DNA of 6,133 nt from Cyanobacteriota bacterium. GTDB taxonomy: Bacteria > Cyanobacteriota > Cyanobacteriia > Phormidesmidales > Phormidesmidaceae. A program made the position numbers and the translations under genes. Positions within the stretch are counted from its first letter, which is position 1. Every line of letters starts with the position of its first letter. This document shows positions 1 through 5,447 of this stretch, one piece after another. Below the pieces are notes generated by a model. It ran no database searches. It was not told the origin of the DNA and saw only the letters and a program-made list of their open reading frames with translations. The DNA is taken from contig JAQCHG010000116.1 of the NCBI GenBank assembly GCA_027619675.1, forward strand, positions 1 to 6,133, read 5' to 3'.

Positions 1-196
1 GTGGTTTTCCCTACAGCACGTTTCCCTACTGAGGAATCCCACGGCGTCAATTGGCTAGCCGTTTTCTAGGGCGGGGGAGTGGGGGCCACAAAACTGGAAG
101 GCACCCGTCTTAGGGGTTACTAAAATCGCGAATGATCGCTGAGTTTCCACAGAGGCGATCGCCCACATATTGCCAAGGAACTAGGCAGGTGTACGT

Positions 197-224
197 CAGG
201 ATGCCCCCAACCGGAAGCATCCTG
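197..224. terminator. Stem-loop downstream of the DUF2834-like gene (weak terminator candidate)
   Basis: Arms CAGGATGC (197-204) and GCATCCTG (217-224) are perfect 8-bp complements around a 12-base loop. The element lies about 45 bases beyond the stop codon of the minus-strand membrane-protein gene, so it could end that transcript. There is no U-tract on either strand. The assignment is positional inference only. Confidence 0.3.
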
Positions 225-264
225 TCCTCAGATTGCCCAATTCTCACAGCAGCAGACGGCCATT

Positions 265-301
265 TTGGCTCAGTTTTGGTTCAAACTTGGCTCAGTTTTG
301 G
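265..301. repeat. Two direct copies of a 15-bp unit, 22-bp period
   Basis: TTGGCTCAGTTTTGG occurs at 265-279 and again at 287-301, with 7 bases between. The pair overlaps the last codons and stop of the minus-strand membrane-protein gene. Because the 22-base period is not a multiple of three, the two copies are read in different frames: one as Lys-Thr-Glu-Pro, the other as Gln-Asn-stop. It looks like a local tandem duplication that set the present C-terminus. Confidence 0.75.
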
Positions 302-572
302 GCCGGGTCAGGAGGTACAGGAGGGGACCAAAAGAACCCGTCGCCAACGTTGCCACAATCCAAGGCCAGGGGTTGCGTCCGGTGGTCTTGGCATCCCGCC
401 ACATCCAGACCATCACCAGGGTGAGGGCGATGACTAAATCTGCCAGCACTTGGCCTTCCCCAAAGCTTTTGAAATGGGGTTCTAAAATGCCCCAATAGCC
501 GTGGTACCACAGGGCGGCGGCACTCAATACACCGAACAGAGCCAGGGTGAGTCCTAATAGAATACGTTGCAT
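270..572 (-). CDS. Small three-helix membrane protein, DUF2834-like
   Basis: Predicted inner or thylakoid membrane protein of 100 residues and unknown biochemical role. Three hydrophobic segments are visible at about residues 3-21, 42-58 and 70-88. The conserved-looking polar and aromatic stretches are HGYWGI (24-29), WMWRDAKTTGRNPWPW (56-71) and GSFGPLLYLLTR (79-90). This layout matches my recollection of the DUF2834 family, which has about 100-110 residues and is common in cyanobacteria; no function is established that I know of. I chose the ATG at 572 because the first helix then begins right after Met-Gln-Arg, as usual for this type. An in-frame ATG at 623 would add 17 residues but would begin beside the dyad at 626-652. 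Neither start has a clear Shine-Dalgarno. The gene is divergent from the XRE regulator at 681. Its last codons and stop lie in a 22-bp-period duplication (265-301), so the C-terminal tail may be lineage-specific. Confidence 0.72.
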   Translation of the reverse strand: MQRILLGLTLALFGVLSAAALWYHGYWGILEPHFKSFGEGQVLADLVIALTLVMVWMWRDAKTTGRNPWPWIVATLATGSFGPLLYLLTRPKTEPSLNQN

Positions 573-625
573 AACCGCACCGAAAATGGGGTGAACAGCC
601 CCAGTATTTGCCAGCAAGCTCATAG

Positions 626-652
626 ATTCAATTACCTGGTAGGTTATTGAAT
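626..652. promoter_or_regulatory. Inverted repeat in divergent intergenic region, candidate operator
   Basis: Arms ATTCAATTACC (626-636) and GGTTATTGAAT (642-652) are reverse complements with one mismatch, around a 5-base centre TGGTA. The dyad centres on 639, about 29 bases before the XRE regulator's ATG (681) and about 54 bases before the membrane protein's ATG (572). A dyad of this length between divergent genes, one of which encodes an HTH protein, is the usual arrangement of an autoregulatory operator. The dyad is seen in the sequence. Binding by this regulator is inference. Confidence 0.55.
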
Positions 653-680
653 TCTGAAATTCCCGTGGTTGAATGGCGAC

Positions 681-1476
681 ATGGATTCCACCGCCTCCCC
701 CCTCCCGGCCACCCTGCAACAGGTCCGCAAAGCCAGCCGCCTTAGCCAACTGGAGCTATCCCTACGGTTGGGGGTTTCCCAGCGGCACATTAGCTTTGTG
801 GAAAGTGGACGGGCTAAACCCAGTCGTCCATTGCTGGCGGCCTGGCTGCAAGAACTCAACGCCCCCTTGGGGGTGCGCAATGCGGTGATGTTGCAGGCAG
901 GCTATGCGCCCCTCTACAGCAACGCGCCCTTAGCGGATGACTCCCTGACCCTGGCCAACGAAGCCCTAGCCCGCCTCTTGGCTGCCCATGACCCCATGCC
1001 CGCCCTGGTGATTGATGCCCAGTGGAATTTACTGCGCCTAAACCAAGGCGGGCAATGGCTGCTGTCGGCCCTGATGCCCGACAACGCCGCCCCCACGGCA
1101 ATCCTCCCTGGATCTCTTGGCCCATCCCCAGGGCTTGACCCAGCACATCACGAATCTGCCGGAGGTGGGGCCTGGGTTTCTCGCCCGCCTGCGCCAAGAG
1201 GCGGCAATGCAGCCCGCGATCGCCCCCCAAGTAGACGCCTTTGCCCACCTCTTGCGCGATCGCTTGGGTCCCGGCGGGCTTCAGGGTAGGGGCGCTCCCC
1301 CCCAGTCGCCGGTGCTCACCACCCGTTACGCCACCCGCCATGGAGAACTGGCTTTTTTCAGCATGTTCACCACCTTTGGCACCCCCCAAGACATCACCCT
1401 GGCATCCCTGCGGGTGGAACATCTCTTTGCAGCGGATGAGGCCACCCAAACCGTATTGCAGGCCCAAGTGGGATAG
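681..1476 (+). pseudogene. XRE-family HTH regulator with MmyB-like ligand-binding domain, frameshifted
   Basis: Cytoplasmic DNA-binding regulator, probably a repressor or switch answering to a small ligand. The N-terminal part (residues about 12-65) is a Cro/C1-type HTH, with LSQLELSLRLGVSQRHISFV carrying the helix pair and ESGRAKPS after it. The C-terminal domain resembles the MmyB-like ligand-binding domain (PF17765): LLAHPQGL, then ELAFFSMFTTFGTPQDITLA and EHLFAADEAT near the end. These two parts are in different frames. The first frame runs from 681 and, after about residue 138, reads nonsense to a stop at 1287-1289. The domain resumes in the +1 frame from about 1095 and ends at 1476. Dropping one C from the run 1090-1094 joins them as PDNAAPRQSSLDLLAHPQGL and restores a protein of 264 residues, normal for the family. 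This may be a true mutation, phase variation or a base-calling error. The ATG at 681 is preferred; a TTG at 669 would add four residues. Confidence 0.75.
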
Positions 1477-1634
1477 CCCTGTGGACCAGTCCAGGGACGA
1501 CGGGGGCAGGTCATCAGCCCTGAACCCTGCCGCATTCCCGCCGGGAAAATCCTCGGGGATCTAGAAGCGGGTAGCGGGTCGGTAACGCCGAGGGGTCGTC
1601 AATGGGATAATGGGAGTACTTATTTACCATAACC

Positions 1635-2198
1635 ATGACCAAGCGCTGCGGTTGGGTCCATGACGACCCCATTGAAATTGCCTACCACGATCAAGAATGG
1701 GGGGTCCCCCTCCACGACGATCGCACCCTGTTTGAATTTTTGGTGCTGGATGGGTTTCAGGCGGGCCTGAGTTGGATCACAATCCTGCGGAAACGGGAAA
1801 ACTTTCGCCGCGCCTTTGACGGTTTTGACCCGGCTTTAGTGGCCCGCTATGGCCCAGATAAACACCAAGCCCTCTTGCAGGATGCTGGGATTATCCGCAA
1901 TCGTCTCAAGGTGGTTGCCGCTACCACCAATGCCCAAGCGTTTCTCCAGGTTCAAGAAACCCACGGCAGTTTTGATGCCTATCTCTGGCGCTTTGTGGAG
2001 GGTACACCCATTCAAAACCACTGGCCCGAATTGGCCGCCGTCCCCACCCACACCGATCTGTCCGACGCCCTGAGCCGGGATTTAAAGCAGCGGGGCTTTA
2101 AATTCGTGGGCTCTGTCATTTGCTATGCCTTTATGCAGGCGATCGGCATGGTCAATGACCACACGGTGGATTGTTTTCGCCACCAAGAATTAAGCTGA
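1635..2198 (+). CDS. tag: DNA-3-methyladenine glycosylase I (Tag)
   Basis: Monofunctional base-excision-repair glycosylase that hydrolyses the N-glycosidic bond of 3-methyladenine in alkylated DNA, leaving an abasic site. The 187-residue length equals that of E. coli Tag. The zinc-snap residues of the family are all present: C5 and H18 at the N-terminus, H176 and C180 at the C-terminus. The opening RCGWV and YHDQEWGVP (17-25), and QAGLSWITILRKRENF (42-57) with the base-stacking W47, are diagnostic. The position matching E. coli Glu38, which contacts the bound base, is Asp39 here, a conservative change. The ATG at 1635 aligns with the start of E. coli Tag. No strong Shine-Dalgarno is visible; a GATAAT at 1606-1611 could be a -10 element but no good -35 accompanies it. 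The gene is single and convergent with the GST gene, sharing a stem-loop between them. Confidence 0.95.
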   Translation: MTKRCGWVHDDPIEIAYHDQEWGVPLHDDRTLFEFLVLDGFQAGLSWITILRKRENFRRAFDGFDPALVARYGPDKHQALLQDAGIIRNRLKVVAATTNAQAFLQVQETHGSFDAYLWRFVEGTPIQNHWPELAAVPTHTDLSDALSRDLKQRGFKFVGSVICYAFMQAIGMVNDHTVDCFRHQELS

Positions 2199-2223
2199 CT
2201 TCGCCCAACTCAGAAAAGTCTTC

Positions 2224-2257
2224 TTCAGCCCTAAATTTCCCTAACAACAGGGCTGAA
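2224..2257. terminator. Stem-loop between convergent tag and GST genes
   Basis: Arms TTCAGCCCT (2224-2232) and AGGGCTGAA (2249-2257) form a perfect 9-bp stem with a 16-base AT-rich loop. It lies 26 bases after the tag stop and 28 bases beyond the GST stop, the ideal place for a bidirectional terminator. No clean U-tract follows on the plus strand; on the minus strand a short T-rich stretch follows at some distance. Cyanobacterial terminators often lack strong U-tracts, so the role is plausible but inferred. Confidence 0.55.
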
Positions 2258-2284
2258 AGCACCCCATAGGCAGACAGATAATGG

Positions 2285-2890
2285 CTACTCCCTAGCCATG
2301 GCTATGTACCCAGGGAGGTGCTCAAATTCCTGACACCAGCGGCGAATGTGGGGATAGGCCGATAGGTCAAAGCCCCCTTCAGGAGCGACGTGGGTATAGG
2401 CATACAAACTGATGTCGGCAATGGTGACGCGATCGCCCACAAAAAACGGATGACCCGCAAGATGTTGCTCCATCACAGCCAGGGCTTTGTGGCCCCCCGC
2501 CTGCTTGCCGTGGTATTCCGCTGCCCTCTCTGGGGGGAGGCCGAGATACTTGTTGATGTACCGGGCGGTGGCAATATAGGGCTCGTGGCTGTACTGCTCA
2601 AAAAACTGCCACTGGAGCACCTTGGCTCTGCCATAGGGATCCGCTGGCAGCAACGGCGTACCCTCTGCCAAATAGTTCAAAATGGCATTGGACTCCCACA
2701 AAAATCGGCCATCGTCCAAGACGACGACGGGGATTCTAGCGTTGGGGTTCATGCGCTTAAAGTCTGCGGTGTGGGTTTCGTTGGCGAGGATGTCAACGTG
2801 AATCCACTCATGGGAAATGCCAACCAACTGCATCAGCAGCTTGACTTTGTAGCAATTCCCCGACAGCATATCGCCGAAAACTTTGTACAT
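2285..2890 (-). CDS. Glutathione S-transferase family protein
   Basis: Cytosolic GST-fold protein of 201 residues, a normal length for the family. The N-terminal thioredoxin-like domain (about 1-76) starts MYKVFGDMLSGNCYKVKLLM, contains NPNARIPVVVLDDG with the cis-proline P54, and ends in ESNAILNYL, where E66-S67 is the usual glutathione gamma-glutamyl contact. The all-helical C-terminal domain (about 88-200) carries GDRVTIADISLYAY, with the N-capping aspartate D159 that stabilises the fold. Near the N-terminus S10, N12 and C13 occupy the catalytic region; S10 is where beta-class enzymes carry cysteine. The substrate cannot be read from sequence, and roles range from conjugation of electrophiles to peroxide reduction or dehalogenation. 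The ATG at 2890 gives a complete first beta strand; no Shine-Dalgarno is seen. The gene is convergent with tag and followed by the shared stem-loop. Confidence 0.9.
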   Translation of the reverse strand: MYKVFGDMLSGNCYKVKLLMQLVGISHEWIHVDILANETHTADFKRMNPNARIPVVVLDDGRFLWESNAILNYLAEGTPLLPADPYGRAKVLQWQFFEQYSHEPYIATARYINKYLGLPPERAAEYHGKQAGGHKALAVMEQHLAGHPFFVGDRVTIADISLYAYTHVAPEGGFDLSAYPHIRRWCQEFEHLPGYIAMARE

Positions 2891-3273
2891 TTCTAATCAA
2901 GCCAGCTTTGCAGTGACCGCTTTCCCAACTGATCAAAAGGTGACGCTCATTAACGTTCCTAACGCGGGCCAATCGTAAGGGGAATGGGCGTTGACCTAGC
3001 AGAACCGCCATGGCAGTGGCTAGCGAAACATGGCAATGCTGAATTTGGCATCCCCCAAGGGCTTGAGTCCTTTCCCCTACTGGCATGGCCATAGCGATCA
3101 GGCTGATCCTGCGTCAGCTTAACCGGATCTAGACTGAGCGCCATGGGTAAGCCCAGCATTGGGTTCGCTATCCTGCGCTGAAACCGTTGCCTGATTGTAA
3201 ATCTTGCAGACCATTCCCATAGGCCACTCCACAAAGGAGACACCCTTTTCCCATTAGAGGGGGTGGTGGTAAA
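2891..3273. other. Gene-free interval between the GST gene and the tRNA gene
   Basis: No reading frame here has a recognisable domain; two minus-strand frames starting near 3092 and 3243 are low-complexity in character and run into or beside the GST gene, and I reject them. The GST promoter should lie at the left end, but I find no convincing -35/-10 pair. Small dyads are present: GATCAG-G-CTGATC at 3096-3108, and a 6-bp stem with loop GCAT at 3150-3165 (AGCCCA/TGGGTT, including one G-U pair). The stem-loop next to the tRNA is listed separately. An unannotated small RNA cannot be excluded. Confidence 0.5.
3241..3265 (-). terminator. Candidate terminator stem-loop after the tRNA gene
   Basis: CACCC (3241-3245) pairs with GGGTG (3261-3265); the stem may extend inward through T-G and T-A pairs, leaving a short loop around CCCATT. 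It begins 8 bases beyond the tRNA 3' end on the minus strand, where a terminator is expected. No long U-tract follows, so this remains a weak call. Confidence 0.35.
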
Positions 3274-3345
3274 TGGCTCAGGCGTGATTTGAACACGCGA
3301 CCAAGGGCTTATGAGTCCCCTGCTCTACCACTGAGCTACTGAGCC
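3274..3345 (-). tRNA. tRNA, anticodon CAU (elongator Met type, or tRNA-Ile2)
   Basis: A complete 72-base cloverleaf. Acceptor arms GGCTCAG and CTGAGCC pair perfectly at all seven positions, with discriminator A. The D stem is GCTC/GAGC with loop AGTGGTA. The anticodon loop is CTCATAA, with CAU at genomic 3313-3311. The variable loop is TGGTC. The T stem GCGTG/CACGC encloses TTCAAAT. CCA is not encoded. It is not the initiator, because base 1 pairs with base 72 (G-C) rather than showing the C-A mismatch of bacterial initiators. Between elongator Met and the lysidine-modified tRNA-Ile2 the sequence is ambiguous: the U4-A69 pair in the acceptor favours Met, while G27-U43, the CTCATAA loop and the TTGGTC stretch recall E. 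coli tRNA-Ile2. The anticodon stem has an A31-G39 mismatch directly at the loop. It is a single gene with no neighbouring tRNA. Confidence 0.93.
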
Positions 3346-3391
3346 GCTCGGGTGAAGTCGCTGGGCAGTGCCGCCCTTTGCGATTTGACCT

Positions 3392-3420
3392 TATGTAGAC
3401 TAACACACCCTTGAACCCAA
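3392..3420 (-). promoter_or_regulatory. Weak sigma-70-type promoter candidate for the tRNA gene
   Basis: On the minus strand TTGGGT (3420-3415) and TACATA (3397-3392) are separated by exactly 17 bases and lie about 47 bases before the tRNA 5' end. Matches to consensus are poor, three of six in each box, so spacing and position are the main support. The -35 box overlaps the first two bases of the palindrome at 3419-3441. Confidence 0.25.
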
Positions 3421-3441
3421 TCTAAAGGTGTCCTTTAGATT
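3419..3441. repeat. Perfect palindrome with 10-bp arms, operator or hairpin
   Basis: AATCTAAAGG (3419-3428) and CCTTTAGATT (3432-3441) are perfect reverse complements around the three bases TGT. It lies in the divergent interval, 74 bases upstream of the tRNA 5' end and about 227 bases before the helicase ATG. It could be a regulator-binding dyad or an RNA hairpin; no U-tract follows on either strand, which argues against a classical terminator. The dyad is directly seen, its role unknown. Confidence 0.6.
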
Positions 3442-3667
3442 AGACAGACGAAATTTTGTGCGGGACGCTGATGGGCAACGGTAGGCAATTTCCCCCTGGA
3501 GTCGCTTGGGATCCAATCCCTACCCGTCACCCATCCATCCCTTTTCCCGCCTGGGGAAAGTTTAGTACCGATATATCATTGAAAGGCTGTGTCAGGGCGA
3601 TCGCCCCTGGGGATCGCGCCTTGATCCCTACACCCAGCCCCTACCCGTTGATCGCCCTCGTCTGTCT

Positions 3668-5275
3668 ATGTCCGCCCGTCCCCAGCCGCCCAAACTCCGT
3701 CCCTATCAGGTGGATCTGATCAACGCCCTCTACCGCAAGCTCAATGAGGGTCACAAACGGGTAGCGATCATTGCCGGAACCGGGGCGGGCAAGACGGTGA
3801 TCAGCGGCCAGATCTGTGCCCATGCGGAGCAGGCGGGCAAACGGCTGATGTTTCTGGTCCATTTGGACGTGTTGGTGGGGCAGACCTACGAAAAAATGAA
3901 GTCCTTTGGCCTCCACTGCGGCTTCATCAAGGCGGGCTGGGAGGAGGACCGCAACGCCCCCATCCAGATTGCCAGCGTCCAAACCATGGCCCAGCGCAAG
4001 TGGTGGCGCACTTGGCCCGCCGATGTGGTGTTCTACGACGAAGCCCACACGACCCTGTTTAGCCGCATCGGCAAATCCGTCCTCTACAAGACCCATCCCC
4101 AGGCGGTGCATCTGGCCATGACCGCCACGCCGGAACGGTTGGGGAAAGGCCAACTGGGGGAACATCTGGATACCCTGGTGGCTTCCCCGGTGCCCAGCGA
4201 CCTCCAGGCCATGGGCTTTTTGTCGGAGATGAAGTACTTTAGTATGCCGCCAGATGGGGTGGCGGACCTAAAGGGGGTGCGCACGGTGCGGGGGGACTAT
4301 GACGAGGCGGGGCTGAAAAACGCCTGCGATCGCCCCGAACTGGTGTCCAAAATTGTGCGGGAATGGCAGCGCCTCACCCCCGGCAAGCGCACCATTGCCT
4401 TCTGCGTAGATATTGAACATGCCCGCCACGTGGCGGAGGAGTTTCGCCGGGCGGGCATCGCCGCCGACACCGTGGAGGGGGGCACCCCGATCAAAGAACG
4501 CCAACGCATGTATGCGGACCTGCGGGACGAGCGGATTTTGATGCTGACCTCCTGCAACGTGATCAGCATTGGCTTTGATGAGCCCAGCGTGGAAGTGGGG
4601 CTGCTGCTGCGACCCACCCAGTCCAGCGCCCTGCATTTTCAGCAGATTGGCCGGGTGATGCGGATCTCGCCCCAGACGGGCAAGCGCTACGGCATCATCC
4701 TCGACCAAGCGGGCAACCTAGAGCGCCTGGGCTTTCCCGAAGACATTGAGGAATATTTCCTACCCACCCGCAAAGAGGGCAGCGGCGGCGGTACACCGCC
4801 TCCCATGAAGGCGTGCCCCCAATGTGGCCGCATGGTGTACGCCTTTTTTGTCAAATGCCCAGACTGCGACCACCAGTGGATGTCAGAACGGCCCCTGAAT
4901 CTGGAGGACATGGTGGAAATCTATTCCCGCGAACAGGCTCACCAGATCAAAGACATTCCCACCCTGATCGAAATCTTCCACGGCCATCGCCGCCGCAGCT
5001 ACCAGCGGGGCTATGCCCCGACCCTGGCGGATCACAATTTTTTTGAACACACGGGGCGATCGCCCCGGCGCGAGTGGAGCCTAGGGTCCATCTTTGGACC
5101 ACGCCCCTCCTGGGAGCAAAAGCAATCTTTTTTAGAATATTTGCACCGCAGCGCCCGCCGCATTGGCAGGCGGGGCGACTGGATCATGGCGGAGTTTGAG
5201 CGGGAATTTGGCCCCGGCACCTGGGAACCCATGGCCCACCGTCAGGCCCAAATTGGGGGCGATCGCCAGTCCTAG
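3668..5275 (+). CDS. RadD-like SF2 DEAD/DEAH-box helicase with C4 zinc ribbon
   Basis: ATP-dependent nucleic-acid helicase or translocase of 535 residues. Superfamily 2 motifs appear in order: a Q-like LRPYQ (10-14), Walker A GTGAGKT (37-43, K42), DEAH (124-127), TATP (152-155), a motif IV-like stretch IAFCVDIEHARHVAEEF, GFDEPS (302-307) and motif VI QQIGRVMR (325-332) with arginine-finger candidates. A C-X2-C-X10-C-X2-C zinc ribbon follows (C383, C386, C397, C400). This order, RecA-like lobes then a zinc site, and phrases such as TATPERLGKG, LRPTQS and ILDQAGN match E. coli RadD (YejH), which aids recombination and double-strand-break repair; orthology is inference. The roughly 130 residues after the zinc ribbon are basic and aromatic, include DWIMAEFEREFG near the end, and belong to no domain I recognise. 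The ATG at 3668 lies just before the first helicase motif; no Shine-Dalgarno precedes it. The gene is convergent with the radical SAM gene. Confidence 0.9.
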   Translation: MSARPQPPKLRPYQVDLINALYRKLNEGHKRVAIIAGTGAGKTVISGQICAHAEQAGKRLMFLVHLDVLVGQTYEKMKSFGLHCGFIKAGWEEDRNAPIQIASVQTMAQRKWWRTWPADVVFYDEAHTTLFSRIGKSVLYKTHPQAVHLAMTATPERLGKGQLGEHLDTLVASPVPSDLQAMGFLSEMKYFSMPPDGVADLKGVRTVRGDYDEAGLKNACDRPELVSKIVREWQRLTPGKRTIAFCVDIEHARHVAEEFRRAGIAADTVEGGTPIKERQRMYADLRDERILMLTSCNVISIGFDEPSVEVGLLLRPTQSSALHFQQIGRVMRISPQTGKRYGIILDQAGNLERLGFPEDIEEYFLPTRKEGSGGGTPPPMKACPQCGRMVYAFFVKCPDCDHQWMSERPLNLEDMVEIYSREQAHQIKDIPTLIEIFHGHRRRSYQRGYAPTLADHNFFEHTGRSPRREWSLGSIFGPRPSWEQKQSFLEYLHRSARRIGRRGDWIMAEFEREFGPGTWEPMAHRQAQIGGDRQS

Positions 5276-5389
5276 ACCCATCTCAAGTTCGGGATAATGT
5301 CGATGGAGGAGATGCCGTGATGCTCCACCTCAGAGAATCCGTAACGGCTGTCAGCTTGAGCACCCACATCGGTCTTGCTCCCCAGATCC

Positions 5390-5447
5390 CCCACCCAAGG
5401 AAACGGTTGGCAAACTTACGCCGCGCTGGACTAGGGACATGGGTGGG
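5390..5447. repeat. Long-loop inverted repeat abutting the radical SAM stop codon
   Basis: CCCACCCA (5390-5397) and TGGGTGGG (5440-5447) are perfect complements, separated by 42 bases. The right arm touches the radical SAM stop codon (5448-5450, minus). It lies in the 172-bp interval between the two convergent genes and might help end the minus-strand transcript. The long loop and lack of a U-tract make that uncertain. Confidence 0.3.

Larger units (their letters stand above)
3346..3667. other. Gene-free interval between the tRNA gene and the helicase gene
   Basis: This divergent interval should hold the promoters of both the tRNA (minus) and the helicase (plus). A weak tRNA promoter and a strong palindrome are listed separately. 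Further right are a HIP1 site extended to the 12-bp palindrome GGGCGATCGCCC (3595-3606) and a 10-bp direct repeat CCCTACCCGT (3518-3527, 3639-3648), the latter probably chance. An AT-rich patch GATATATCATT (3570-3580) could contain a helicase -10 element, but no -35 is recognisable at the right spacing. An open frame from 3456 to 3719 is proline-rich, resembles nothing I know and overlaps the helicase start, so I do not call it. Confidence 0.5.

Noticed and set aside
6..29. TTTCCCTAC twice with 15-bp period at the left edge
   Set aside because: Only two 9-bp copies; too little to call a CRISPR, iteron or other repeat.
1..69. Plus-strand frame open from the left edge to a TAG at 67-69, possibly the end of an upstream gene
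   Set aside because: Only 22 codons with no recognisable motif; cannot be distinguished from chance.
132..437. Plus-strand frame of 101 codons
   Set aside because: No recognisable domain, overlaps the minus-strand membrane-protein gene, and composition looks like a shadow frame.
856..1467. Minus-strand frame of 203 codons opposite the regulator
   Set aside because: It is the antisense shadow of a GC-rich gene; the plus strand carries clear HTH and MmyB-like motifs.
1477..1496. CCCTG/CAGGG stem just after the regulator stop
   Set aside because: Only 5 bp with a 10-base loop and no U-tract; too weak for a terminator call.
2390..2896. Plus-strand frame of 168 codons
   Set aside because: Antisense shadow of the GST gene, which has full family motifs.
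2959..3243. Minus-strand 94-codon frame in the gap before the tRNA
   Set aside because: No domain, GTG start without a ribosome site, competing frames in the same stretch.
3456..3719. Plus-strand 87-codon frame running into the helicase start
   Set aside because: Proline-rich, no homology I recognise, and overlaps the helicase coding start in another frame.
3641..4165. Minus-strand 174-codon frame opposite the helicase
   Set aside because: Shadow of the helicase N-terminal domain, whose Walker A and DEAH motifs are on the plus strand.
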